Source of the DNA: SMWC01 sp964466315
Lineage (GTDB): Bacteria; Pseudomonadota; Gammaproteobacteria; Steroidobacterales; Rariloculaceae
Assembly (NCBI GenBank): GCA_964466315.1
Contig: CAYXNS010000004.1
Location: 22,856 to 86,855 of the forward strand
Direction of reading: 5' to 3'
DNA length: 64,000 bases
Shown one piece after another: positions 25,682 to 33,879 of the stretch. Position 1 is the first letter of the stretch. Every line of letters starts with the position of its first letter. Position numbers and translations under genes: made by a program. A model generated the notes under the pieces. It worked only from the letters and a program-made list of their open reading frames with translations, was not told the DNA's origin and did no database searches.

Positions 25682-25960
25682 ATGCGAATCACAGCCGAGG
25701 TTAGTCTCTATCCCTTACAAGATCAGTATCTGGCGAGAATCGAGAACTTCATTCATTCCATTGGTGATGCGTCGGGACTGGAGGTGACGGTCAATCAGAT
25801 GAGCACTCAGCTCAGGGGCGAGTTCGAAGACGTGACGCGGGCCGTACAGCAGGCGCTGGCGTCGTCGTTTCAGATTGGTGGTCCCCAGGTGCTAGTCGCG
25901 AAATTTCTAAACGCCGATCTGCCAATCTTGGAGGCGCCCGATCTCGACGCTCCTGGGTAA
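25682..25960 (+). CDS. YkoF/MTH1187-like thiamine-binding domain protein
   Basis: 92 residues from the ATG 10 bases after the receptor stop, with GAGG-type SD. The ferredoxin-like pattern ITAEVSLYPLQDQYLARIEN, then a helix, then VNQMSTQLRGEFEDVTRAVQ, matches the single-domain thiamine/HMP-binding family (Ykof, MTH1187/YqgV). There is no signal peptide, so it should be cytoplasmic. In the operon it sits between an outer-membrane receptor and an inner-membrane permease. A role as thiamine or HMP chaperone or sensor is inference. Confidence 0.8.
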   Translation: MRITAEVSLYPLQDQYLARIENFIHSIGDASGLEVTVNQMSTQLRGEFEDVTRAVQQALASSFQIGGPQVLVAKFLNADLPILEAPDLDAPG

Positions 25961-25982
25961 TCTTGCCGCAGCGGCCCGGGCG

Positions 25983-26555
25983 ATGCCCGCGGCCGAAGTC
26001 GTGGCCGTTTTGCTTGCCGTCGCCTATCTGTTATTGGCAATTCGCCAGAATATTCTGTGCTGGATCGCCGCATTCTGCAGTTCGTTGATTTACCTCTGGA
26101 TCTTCTTCAATGCGCGGCTCTATATGGAGTCCGTCCTGCAGATTTTCTACGCGGCGATGGCTATCTATGGTTGGTATCAGTGGCGATACGGAGGCGCTGA
26201 ACATCACGGCATTCGAATTATCACCTGGAGAATCGCTACTCATGCTGTCGTGATCGGAAGTATTCTTATATCGACCGCAATTTTCGGCTGGGCGTTGAGT
26301 GCGACTGAGGCTGCTTTTCCCTACTTGGATTCATTTACTACCGTGGCTGCGGTCGTAACGACCTATATGGTTGCGCGCAAAGTTCTCGAGAACTGGGGTT
26401 ATTGGTTCGTGATCGATGGGCTCTCTGTCTATCTCTATATTTCTCGAGAGCTTTATTTAACGGCTGGCCTATTCGTTCTTTATCTCGTGTTGATCGTGAT
26501 CGGATTCCGTTGCTGGTGGCGAGACTGGCGAGCCGACGCGGCGGTTACGGTGTAG
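25983..26555 (+). CDS. PnuC-superfamily vitamin permease, probable thiamine transporter PnuT
   Basis: 190 residues with about seven membrane segments. PnuC-family features: the N-terminal NILCWIAAFCSSLIYLWIFF, the IYGWYQWRYGG motif after the third segment and ENWGYWFVIDGLSVYLYISR near the end. PnuC-type proteins are facilitators coupled to vitamin phosphorylation inside the cell; PnuT members carry thiamine and are commonly riboswitch-linked. The gene follows the YkoF-like gene by 22 bases and precedes a kinase by 9, matching the trap-by-phosphorylation model. Confidence 0.85.
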   Translation: MPAAEVVAVLLAVAYLLLAIRQNILCWIAAFCSSLIYLWIFFNARLYMESVLQIFYAAMAIYGWYQWRYGGAEHHGIRIITWRIATHAVVIGSILISTAIFGWALSATEAAFPYLDSFTTVAAVVTTYMVARKVLENWGYWFVIDGLSVYLYISRELYLTAGLFVLYLVLIVIGFRCWWRDWRADAAVTV

Positions 26556-26564
26556 GTATCCGTT

Positions 26565-27425
26565 GTGGTCGGCCTCTGTCACATTCATCTGGAGAGCTTA
26601 TGTTGTTCGCTGGGCGTCTCTGTTGGCGACGTGGACGTCACCGAACTCAGTGGCGGACTCTACGGGCGTAGTTTTCGGGTCTCGAGCGACCGAGGTGATT
26701 GGGTAGCGCGTCTGCCGCTCGGCGAGCGGGCACACGGCGGTCTCGATCTGTCTGTCGAGCAGCGGCTGCTGGAGCATCTCGGCGAGTCTGGACTGGTTCC
26801 AGCTGTTGTACGGGGGCATTCGAGCGACGATATCCTGATAACCCATTATCTTCCCGAAGCGAAGACCTGGTCTGCCGCCGATGCGCGCGAGGCCGACAAC
26901 ATTACTCGTCTGTCCGAGCGGCTTCGCGATCTGCATCGAATCGAGCACGAGCTGCTGCCGTTCTGCGCGACCGAGATCGCAGAGCGCTACCAGCAGCTGG
27001 CGGAACGAATACGGCGATTGAATGCCGAGCAACGGGAGTGGGGTCGGGAGTTCGTCGCTTTGGCACGCGAGTATGACGCCGGCAGTCATCCGGCTGTGGT
27101 CTGTCACAACGATCTCGTCGCAGCCAATATCCTCGACGATGGTCGGCTGTGGTTGATCGATTTCGAATACGCCGTACTCGCCGAGCCTATCCTGGACCTC
27201 GCGAGTCTGGTGGGCATGAATGACTTCAGTCCCGATCAGCAAAAGCACCTGGTCGATGCGTATTATCTGGGCGCAGCTCCACCCTTCGGCATGGCGAGAT
27301 TCGCTGACGTTGTGCGGCTCGTGAGGTTCGTCAGCTATTTCTGGGTATTGGCGGATCGCCGCACCGATCTCGAGGATACGTCGGCCGATCGGTTTGTTGA
27401 GAATATCGCTGCGATGCTAAGGTAG
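26565..27425 (+). CDS. APH-fold kinase, probable thiamine kinase
   Basis: 286 residues from a GTG start. The kinase core is VVCHNDLVAANILDD (HxDxxxxN catalytic loop) and LWLIDFEYAVLAEPILDLA (DFG-equivalent metal site), with a glycine-containing start ELSGGLYGRSFRV and Lys-poor WVARLPLG segment as in ThiK/choline-kinase relatives. As the last gene of a riboswitch-PnuT operon, it most likely phosphorylates imported thiamine to thiamine phosphate. I cannot separate ThiK from other small-alcohol kinases by sequence alone, so no symbol is assigned. Confidence 0.8.
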   Translation: MVGLCHIHLESLCCSLGVSVGDVDVTELSGGLYGRSFRVSSDRGDWVARLPLGERAHGGLDLSVEQRLLEHLGESGLVPAVVRGHSSDDILITHYLPEAKTWSAADAREADNITRLSERLRDLHRIEHELLPFCATEIAERYQQLAERIRRLNAEQREWGREFVALAREYDAGSHPAVVCHNDLVAANILDDGRLWLIDFEYAVLAEPILDLASLVGMNDFSPDQQKHLVDAYYLGAAPPFGMARFADVVRLVRFVSYFWVLADRRTDLEDTSADRFVENIAAMLR

Positions 27426-27472
27426 CTCACGATATTTTCAGCAAGGATCGGCCTACCGGCCTGAGTCACCCC

Positions 27473-28354
27473 GTGATAAGAAATGTCGCTTTTCTCGGTC
27501 TGGGCGTAATGGGCTTCCCGATGGCCGGGTGGCTCAGCAAATCCGGCTGCAACGTGACCGTATTCAACCGCACGACCGAAAAAGCCGAACGTTGGTGTCG
27601 TGAGTACGAAGGGGAGCGTACGGCTACGGTGGCAGAAGCCGCCGCCGGTGCCGACGCTGTTTTTATGTGTCTCGGTGACGATCCCGATCTTCGCGAAGTC
27701 GTTCTTTCCCCCGATGGAGTTCTCGAAGCCATGCAGTCGGGCGCCATACTCGTCGATCACACGACGGCGTCCGCGGGTCTCGCACGGGAGATCGCTGCCG
27801 CTGGACAGGCCCGCGGCGTGCAATGCCTCGACGCGCCGGTATCCGGAGGCCAAGCGGGCGCAGAGAAGGGGCAACTCACGGTCATGGTGGGCGGTGACGC
27901 CGATGCCTATGAACGCGCAGAGCCGCTGATCAAGGCGTTTGCGAAGATGATTCGACTGATAGGGCCTGTCGGGAGCGGGCAACTCACGAAGATGGTGAAC
28001 CAGATCGCGATCGCGGGCGTCGTCCAGGGGTTCTCGGAAGCCCTGAATTTTGCGCTGCGAGCGGGGCTCGAGCCCGAGGCGGTTGTCGACGTGATCAGCA
28101 AGGGTGCGGCGCAATCCTGGCAGATGGACAATCGCTGGGAGACCATGTCGAATGGGGAGTTCGAGTTCGGTTTCGCCGTGGAGTGGATGCGTAAAGACTT
28201 GCGCATATGCCTCGAGGAGGCTCGACACAACGGTGCCGAGTTGCCCCTAGCTGCGCTCGTCGATCAGTTCTACGCCGACGTCGTCGGCATGGGCGGCAGA
28301 CGCTGGGATACCTCGAGCCTCGTCGCCCGCCTCAATCGCGTGACAGACGAATAA
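27473..28354 (+). CDS. 3-hydroxyisobutyrate dehydrogenase-family NAD(P)-dependent oxidoreductase
   Basis: 293 residues from a GTG start. Family motifs: NAD-binding FLGLGVMGFPMAGWLSKSG, substrate site DAPVSGGQAGAEKGQL, catalytic lysine region GQLTKMVNQIAIAG, and KGAAQSWQMDNRW. Members reduce or oxidise beta-hydroxyacids such as 3-hydroxyisobutyrate or tartronate semialdehyde. It lies 48 bases after the thiamine kinase gene and 4 bases before tesB, so it may share the tesB transcript rather than the thiamine regulon. Exact substrate not predictable. Confidence 0.87.
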   Translation: MIRNVAFLGLGVMGFPMAGWLSKSGCNVTVFNRTTEKAERWCREYEGERTATVAEAAAGADAVFMCLGDDPDLREVVLSPDGVLEAMQSGAILVDHTTASAGLAREIAAAGQARGVQCLDAPVSGGQAGAEKGQLTVMVGGDADAYERAEPLIKAFAKMIRLIGPVGSGQLTKMVNQIAIAGVVQGFSEALNFALRAGLEPEAVVDVISKGAAQSWQMDNRWETMSNGEFEFGFAVEWMRKDLRICLEEARHNGAELPLAALVDQFYADVVGMGGRRWDTSSLVARLNRVTDE

Positions 28355-28357
28355 TCA

Positions 28358-29233
28358 ATGGAGCCGCTGCTCGCCGATCTGTTGAGTTTGCTCGAACTCG
28401 AGCAACTCGAAGACCGGATTTTCCGCGGCCTAAGCCGCGATATCGGTAGCCCGCGCGTGTTCGGCGGACAAGTGCTCGGCCAGGCGTTGACCGCAGCAAA
28501 CTACACGGTCGACGGCCGTGAGGCGCACTCGCTACACGCTTATTTTCTCCGCGCCGGTGATGTCAACTCGTCTATCGTCTATGACGTCGATCTTGCGCGG
28601 GATGGCCGCAGCTTCAGTAATCGTCGCGTCGTCGCGATTCAACATGGGCGGCCGATCTTCAACATGACGGCGTCCTTCCAGATTCCGGAAGCAGGTTTCG
28701 AGCATCAAGCGACGATTCCCAACGTGCCGGGTCCGGACGAGTTGCAGGATCTCAGCAACACGCCGGATGACATACTCGAGAAGGTTCCGGAGAAGATGCG
28801 GCGCTACCTGACCCGGAGGCGCCCGTTCGAGATCCGGCCCGTGGAACCTCTGAGTCTCCTCTCGCTGGAGCCGCAAGAACCCGTACAGCATGTATGGATG
28901 CGGACCGTCGACCACCTGCCCGATGAGCCCGATCTGCATCGAAATCTGTTGGCGTATCTCTCGGATTTTCAGTTGATAGGCACGGTGACGTTACCGCATG
29001 GCATTTATTTTGAGGAGGGTAGGGTGCAGATGGCGAGCCTGGATCACGCGATGTGGTTTCATCGTCCATTTCGTGCCGACGACTGGCTGCTCTATTCGAT
29101 GGAAAGTCCTAATGCCGCTTCGGCGCGCGGCTTTGCGCTCGGACGCTTCTTCAACACGGACGGTGCGCTCGTCGCCTCCACGGCGCAGGAGGGCCTCGTT
29201 CGGATCTGGCCGCGCGCTCATCGAGCCGGGTAA
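28358..29233 (+). CDS. tesB: Acyl-CoA thioesterase II (TesB)
   Basis: 291 residues with a double hotdog fold. TesB landmarks: FRGLSRDIGSPRVFGGQVLG, HSLHAYFLRAGD, RDGRSFSNRRVVAIQ in the first half; VQMASLDHAMWFHRPF (catalytic Asp) and the C-terminal ARGFALGRFFNTDGALVAST in the second. It hydrolyses medium- to long-chain acyl-CoA. Spacing to the preceding dehydrogenase is 4 bases. A strong hairpin terminator begins right after the stop codon. Confidence 0.93.
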   Translation: MEPLLADLLSLLELEQLEDRIFRGLSRDIGSPRVFGGQVLGQALTAANYTVDGREAHSLHAYFLRAGDVNSSIVYDVDLARDGRSFSNRRVVAIQHGRPIFNMTASFQIPEAGFEHQATIPNVPGPDELQDLSNTPDDILEKVPEKMRRYLTRRRPFEIRPVEPLSLLSLEPQEPVQHVWMRTVDHLPDEPDLHRNLLAYLSDFQLIGTVTLPHGIYFEEGRVQMASLDHAMWFHRPFRADDWLLYSMESPNAASARGFALGRFFNTDGALVASTAQEGLVRIWPRAHRAG

Positions 29234-29234
29234 G

Positions 29235-29257
29235 AAAAAGGGACCTGGTCCCTTTTT
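29235..29257. terminator. Bidirectional intrinsic terminator between tesB and the gamma-carbonic-anhydrase gene
   Basis: A near-perfect palindrome: AAAAAGGGACC, one T, GGTCCCTTTTT. It fills the whole 24-base gap between two convergent genes and has a T-run on both strands, so it can stop transcription from either side. Its core resembles the repeats near 10261 and 48217-48289. Confidence 0.9.
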
Positions 29258-29779
29258 TCAGCGCGCCTTGAGTTCTTGGCGGTAGAGTCTGCCGCGTTCG
29301 ACGTAGTGTGCCGCGATCCAGTCGATGTGTTCGAGTTCTTCGTCAGTGACCTCGCGGATGCGCCTTGCAGGCGAACCGATGATGCATGAACGGTCGGGAA
29401 ACTCATTGCGCTCGGTGATCAGGGCCTGCGCACCGACGATACAACGCGCACCGATGACGGCATCACTGAGGATTGTCGCACCCATGCCTATCAGCGTGCC
29501 CGAACCGATGGTACAGCCGTGCACCGTAGCTGAGTGTCCAACACAAACATCGTCACCGAGCGTGGTTGGCGCACCAGCGTCGACGTGAAACACAGAGCCA
29601 TCTTGAATATTGGTCCGGTGTCCGATCGTGATGCTGTCATTATCGCCTCTGAGTACGACATTGAACCAGACGCTCACATCGCGTCCCAGGCTGACTCGAC
29701 CGATGACGGCAGAATTAGGCGCCACGAAATATTCATCTCCTACCGTCTGCACGAGATCCTCACCCAAGTCATAAATCAT
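29258..29779 (-). CDS. Gamma-class carbonic anhydrase family protein
   Basis: 173 residues of left-handed beta-helix hexapeptide repeats (VIGRVSLGRDVSVWFNVVLR; GDNDSITIGHRTNIQDGSVF). Zinc ligands fit HVDAG and VGHSATVHGC. Close to YrdA/PaaY-type proteins, which hydrate CO2 in some cases and have unknown roles in others. Its start overlaps by four bases the stop of the broken SulP gene upstream. SulP-carbonic anhydrase pairing is a known arrangement for bicarbonate uptake, so it may have lost its transporter partner. Confidence 0.9.
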   Translation of the reverse strand: MIYDLGEDLVQTVGDEYFVAPNSAVIGRVSLGRDVSVWFNVVLRGDNDSITIGHRTNIQDGSVFHVDAGAPTTLGDDVCVGHSATVHGCTIGSGTLIGMGATILSDAVIGARCIVGAQALITERNEFPDRSCIIGSPARRIREVTDEELEHIDWIAAHYVERGRLYRQELKAR

Positions 29780-30509
29780 GTTCCTTCGGCCTCTGGCTCA
29801 TTCATTAACGTGGCCGCGTAGTGTAGTGCATTCAGGCGCCGTCGAAATCTTAGGCAACTCTTGATCAGCGATTGCGTCCCGGAGCGAATGAATGTACGCA
29901 CGACCGGATGGTGCAGGCCGACCAGGATAATGAGCTGGTCATTTTCCTTGGCTCTGCGAATAATGGATTCGAGCGCCATCGTGGCGCTGTCGTCGATATG
30001 CTGACGGACGGCTGTCCGAGCAACGGGTTGAACTGCATGACGATGATGATGCAGCCGACGCCGGAGCTGAATCCCGAAATCACCGGATACGGAATCAGGC
30101 TGATGTACTTGCCGAGACGTAGTGCCCCGAAAGTCATCTGGATCACGCCAACAAGCATGACGACACCGACCGCGGCGGCTGGTTGTTCTGCAAACTGAAG
30201 GAACACGCTTGCCATGACGATAGTGATCGGTCCCGCCAGCCCTGCGATCTGCGTCGGCGTGCCACCGAACAACGCGGCGAATATTCCCGTACAGATAGCG
30301 CAGTACAGGCCGGCCACGGGCCCTGCACCGGAGACCACGCCGAACGCGAGTCCCAGAGGCAGCGCGACGGCTGCGGCGCGCAGGCCGCCACGAAGGTCAT
30401 CGCGCCAGTGGCACGTGTCGAGTGGATTCAGAACGGGTAGCTGGACGAGCGCTTTCACAACCGTGGCAATCGTGTGCTGGTCGGTTCCGGGCAGTCGAAG
30501 ATCATCCAT
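29776..30509 (-). pseudogene. SulP-family anion transporter, internally deleted and frameshifted
   Basis: From the ATG at 30509 the first ~180 residues are a good SulP N-terminus (CHWRDDLRGGLRAAAVALPL; GGTPTQIAGLAGPITIVMAS; PYPVISGFSSGVGCIIIVMQ). At about 30015-29995 the frame changes abruptly, and in another frame the end of a STAS domain appears (DSATMALESIIRRAKENDQL, then IILVGLHHPVVRTFIRSG) down to the stop at 29776. The remaining membrane helices and front of STAS, some 300 residues, are gone. It cannot make a working transporter. Gene overlaps at both ends (8 bases with gpmA, 4 with the carbonic anhydrase) show that the operon layout was preserved. Confidence 0.88.
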
Positions 30510-31263
30510 TCGCTTGGTCTGCCACGGCTTTCACGGCGGCCGCGATGGCTTCGCTATCGCCGAGATACTCAGCATGAAGTGGCCGAAGATCGGCATCGAG
30601 TTCATAGGCTCGCGGTGAGCCGGTAGGAATGTTGAGTTCGACGATGTCCGCTTCCGAGATGCCCTCCAGCATCTTGACGAGCGCTCTGAGGCTGTTGCCG
30701 TGAGCGGCGACGAGGACGTTCCGGCCAGCGAGCAACTCGGGCGCGATGGTACTATTCCAGTAGGGCGCGACCCGATCGAGCGTCGATTTCAGGGATTCGG
30801 TCGTGGGAAGGTCTGCTGGTGCAAGTCCCGCATACCGTGGATCGAGCCTCGGGTGGCGGGGGTCGTCATCGCCCAGGGGCGGCGGCGTGATGTCGTAGCT
30901 CCGGCGCCAGATCTTGACCTGATCCGCGCCGTACTTCCGGGTCGTCGCAGCTTTGTCGAGACCTTGTAGCTCGCCGTAATGACGTTCGTTGAGGCACCAG
31001 TCTCGAACAACTGGGATCCACATGAGGTCCATCTCGTCGAGAATCAGCCACAGCGTACGGATCGCGCGAGTCAACACCGAGGTGAAAGCGATATCGAAGG
31101 AGAAGCCGTCAGCCTTCAACGTCTGGCCGGCCAGGCGCGCCTCGGTAATGCCTTGCTCCGTGAGATCGACATCCGTCCATCCAGTAAAGAGATTTTTTAG
31201 ATTCCAGTCACTCTGGCCGTGCCGAACGAGAACGAGCTTCCCTGCTTTGGTGCTGTCAGTCAT
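30502..31263 (-). CDS. gpmA: 2,3-bisphosphoglycerate-dependent phosphoglycerate mutase
   Basis: 253 residues from the ATG at 31263; the longer frame to 31503 runs into the upstream pseudogene. Signature LVLVRHGQSDWNLKNLFTGW with catalytic His15, then NERHYGELQGLDK, and the second His region VAAHGNSLRALVKMLEG. It interconverts 3- and 2-phosphoglycerate in glycolysis. Length and motifs are standard. It lies between two dead genes (zapE and sulP) in a compact operon yet appears intact, as expected for a central enzyme. Confidence 0.95.
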   Translation of the reverse strand: MTDSTKAGKLVLVRHGQSDWNLKNLFTGWTDVDLTEQGITEARLAGQTLKADGFSFDIAFTSVLTRAIRTLWLILDEMDLMWIPVVRDWCLNERHYGELQGLDKAATTRKYGADQVKIWRRSYDITPPPLGDDDPRHPRLDPRYAGLAPADLPTTESLKSTLDRVAPYWNSTIAPELLAGRNVLVAAHGNSLRALVKMLEGISEADIVELNIPTGSPRAYELDADLRPLHAEYLGDSEAIAAAVKAVADQANG

Positions 31264-31310
31264 GGTGCTGGGTATTGTTCGTAGTTCTTTCCGACAGATC
31301 AACTCTAGAT

Positions 31311-31826
31311 TTAGCGCAGCTTTTCGATCTCGCGGATCGCGACGAGGATGATACCGCGTTCGAAGAGTGCCTCGAACAGATTGCCGAGAATCATCGCGTC
31401 GGCAATATCCATAACGGCAAACTCGTCGAAGCAGATGATGCGAGCCTGCTTGGCGAGTCGGTCCGCGGTCAGTTACAGGGGGTTCTCCTGATGCCGCAAT
31501 CATTTGAGAGTGGCGTGGACGGAACTCATGAAACGATGGAAGTGCTGACGCCGCTTGTCTTCGAAGGGTAAGCTGGAGAAGAAGATGTCCATGAGCACTG
31601 TCTTTCCCCGGCCCACACCGCCCTAGAGATAGACTCCCTTCGGCGGTGGCTGTGAGTTTCTCGTGAAACGATAGAGGCGCCGTCGCCAGCCGCGTGGCGG
31701 AGGCCCTGCGGCCATGAGAGTGTCGTAACAGGATTCGAGAGCCTGAACGGCGTGTGCCTGGGCGTCATCAGGAGACATCTCGCCATTCTCTAAACGACGC
31801 TGATAGATCTCCGCTGGCGTAGTCAC
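31311..31826 (-). pseudogene. ZapE/AFG1-family ATPase with three in-frame stop codons and missing C-terminus
   Basis: Reading from the GTG at 31826 gives a ZapE N-terminus (EIYQRRLENGEMSPDDAQAH). At 31623-31625 TAG replaces the usual Trp before the Walker A motif (KGVYL, stop, GGVGRGKTVLMDIFF). TGA follows at 31500-31502 after FHRFMSSVHATLK, and TAA at 31473-31475. The same frame continues with Walker B: ARIICFDEFAVMDIADAMIL and LFEALFERGIILVA, then ends early at 31311, before the sensor and C-terminal half. ZapE is a cell-division-linked ATPase; this copy is dead. Its start overlaps the aacS stop (GTGA). Confidence 0.9.
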
Positions 31827-33763
31827 TCGGTCAGCTCGATGCGGTCTTTGAAGTAAGCTAGTGCCTGCGGATTCACCAACGCCTCGGTATTTCTGACGGG
31901 ACGACCATGTAGAATGTCACGAACGGCGATCTCGACGATCTTGCCGTTGATCGTGCGGGGGATCTCCGGCACGTCGAGAATTTTCGCCGGGACGTGTCGC
32001 GGGCTCGCGTTGGCGCGTATCGCAATGCGAAGCCGCTGGGCGAGAGCTGCGTCGAGAGAATGACCGGCCTGTAAACAGAGGAACAATACGATTCTTACAT
32101 CGTCCTCCCAATCCTGGGCAACGACGATGCTCTCGGCGACCTCGTCGAATTGTTCGACGACTCTATAGATCTCCGCGGTGCCGATACGTACGCCGCCCGG
32201 GTTCAGAATGGCGTCCGATCGACCGTATATGATGATGCCGTCGTTCTCGGTGAGCTCGGCATAATCGCCCTGGCACCAGACGTCCGGATATCGCTCAAAG
32301 TAAGCGGCGCTATACTTCTCATCGTCGGGATCGTTCCAGAACCCGATCGGCATCGACGGAAACGCAGCCGTGCAGACGAGTTCGCCTTTCTGTTGCCGGA
32401 TAGAACTTCCATCATCGTCGAAGATCTCCACCTTCATTCCGAGTGCGCGACACTGAAGCTCACCGCGGTACACGGGTAGTATCGGGTTGCCGGCGCCGAA
32501 GCAGGCGACGATGTCGGTTCCGCCGGCTATTGACGAGAGCTGCAGATCGTCCTTGATGTGCTGATACACGAAATCAAAGCTTGCTGGAGCCAGCGGCGAG
32601 CCCGTCGACAAAATACTCTGAAGCGTATTCAGATTAACGTGATCGTTCGGCCGGTAGCCTGCTTTCTCTAGCGCACTTAAGTATTTTGCACTCGTGCCGA
32701 ACACCTTGATCCTCTCGCGTTCGGCAATCTGCCATAGAAGATTCGCATCCGGATAAAACGGTGAGCCGTCGAACAGTACGAGAGTCGCACCGCTCGCGAG
32801 TCCGGACACGAGCCAGTTCCACATCATCCAGCCGCACGTCGTGAAGTAGAACAGCACATCGCCGGCGTGGACGTCGGTGTGGAGTATGTGCTCCTTCTGG
32901 TGTTGAATCAGCGATGCGCCGGCGCCGTGGACGATACACTTCGGCACACCTGTCGTACCCGACGAGTACAAGATGTAGAGCGGGTGTGAGAAGGGCAGAG
33001 GTTCGAAGACGAGTTCGGCTTCGGCCGCGGCGAATCCGCTGAATAGAGCGGCATCGGGGAGGTCGCTCAGATCTGGTTCTTCGCTCAAATAGGCGACCAT
33101 GACGAGTGCCTCGAGAGTGTCCAGTTTCTCGACGATGGTGCGTGCTGCCACGCGGCAATCTATGCGCTTGCCGTTGTAGAAATATCCATCTGCCGCGAAT
33201 AAAACCTTCGGTTCGATCTGGTTAAATCTGGCGAGTACGCTATCGATGCCGAAGTCGGGTGAGCATGACGACCAGATCGCGCCGATGCTAGCGGTCGCGA
33301 GCATCGCGACAATCGCTTCGGGGCAGTTGGGTAACAGGGCCGCTACCCGGTCTTCGCGGTCGACGCCGGCGAACCGCAGGGCCTCGGCGACGCTTGCGAC
33401 TTGTCGCCTGAGTTCATCCCAGGTCATCTCGAGGCGCCGGCCCGTTTCCGAGTAAGCAATCAGAGCCACGCCGTCGTACTCGGGCCGAAGAAGATTATCG
33501 GCGAAATTCAGCGTGGCGCCTTCAAACCAGCGGGCGCCCGGTATGCGGTGGCGGTCGTCCAACACATTCGAGAAATCTGACATGGAGCGAATTCCGAAGA
33601 AATCCCAGGCTGCCGCCCAGAACTCTTCAGGCTCGTCGATGCTCCACTCGTAAAGCCCAGGATAGTCTTCGCTTTGTAGTTTCTTACGATTTCTCAGCAG
33701 AAACCGCTGCATATTGCTTGCTTCGATTCGCTGCGGCGAGGGTCGCCATATCGACTCGATCAT
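31823..33763 (-). CDS. Acetoacetyl-CoA synthetase (acetoacetate-CoA ligase)
   Basis: 646 residues from the ATG at 33763. ANL-superfamily motifs: P-loop YILYSSGTTGVPKCIVHG, TTCGWMMWNWLVSGLASG, AGGTDIVACFGAGNPILPVY, GRSDAILNPGGVRIGTAEIY and catalytic lysine region RTINGKIVEIAVR. The GGTDI and NPGGVRIGTAEIYR stretches are characteristic of acetoacetate-CoA ligases rather than acetyl-CoA synthetase. It activates acetoacetate for storage-polymer or fatty-acid use. The AtoE-type permease at 2137 might supply the substrate. It heads the minus-strand operon aacS-zapE-gpmA-sulP-gammaCA. Confidence 0.9.
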   Translation of the reverse strand: MIESIWRPSPQRIEASNMQRFLLRNRKKLQSEDYPGLYEWSIDEPEEFWAAAWDFFGIRSMSDFSNVLDDRHRIPGARWFEGATLNFADNLLRPEYDGVALIAYSETGRRLEMTWDELRRQVASVAEALRFAGVDREDRVAALLPNCPEAIVAMLATASIGAIWSSCSPDFGIDSVLARFNQIEPKVLFAADGYFYNGKRIDCRVAARTIVEKLDTLEALVMVAYLSEEPDLSDLPDAALFSGFAAAEAELVFEPLPFSHPLYILYSSGTTGVPKCIVHGAGASLIQHQKEHILHTDVHAGDVLFYFTTCGWMMWNWLVSGLASGATLVLFDGSPFYPDANLLWQIAERERIKVFGTSAKYLSALEKAGYRPNDHVNLNTLQSILSTGSPLAPASFDFVYQHIKDDLQLSSIAGGTDIVACFGAGNPILPVYRGELQCRALGMKVEIFDDDGSSIRQQKGELVCTAAFPSMPIGFWNDPDDEKYSAAYFERYPDVWCQGDYAELTENDGIIIYGRSDAILNPGGVRIGTAEIYRVVEQFDEVAESIVVAQDWEDDVRIVLFLCLQAGHSLDAALAQRLRIAIRANASPRHVPAKILDVPEIPRTINGKIVEIAVRDILHGRPVRNTEALVNPQALAYFKDRIELTE

Positions 33764-33879
33764 CCTGGCGCCTCCGCGCACTCGTCACTAAGGCTTGGGC
33801 CACGATGTTACAATGCTACCTCTTCCTACTACAGTCTCCCGCATCAGTGTGGACCTTCCGACGCCATTGGACGGAGCGC

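Noticed and set aside
31275..31571. A plus-strand ORF of 98 codons
   Set aside because: It is antisense to the decayed zapE gene, whose Walker motifs are readable on the minus strand.
31473..31625. Recoding or selenocysteine at the internal stops of zapE
   Set aside because: Three different stop codons are involved and the C-terminal half is missing, so decay is the simpler reading.
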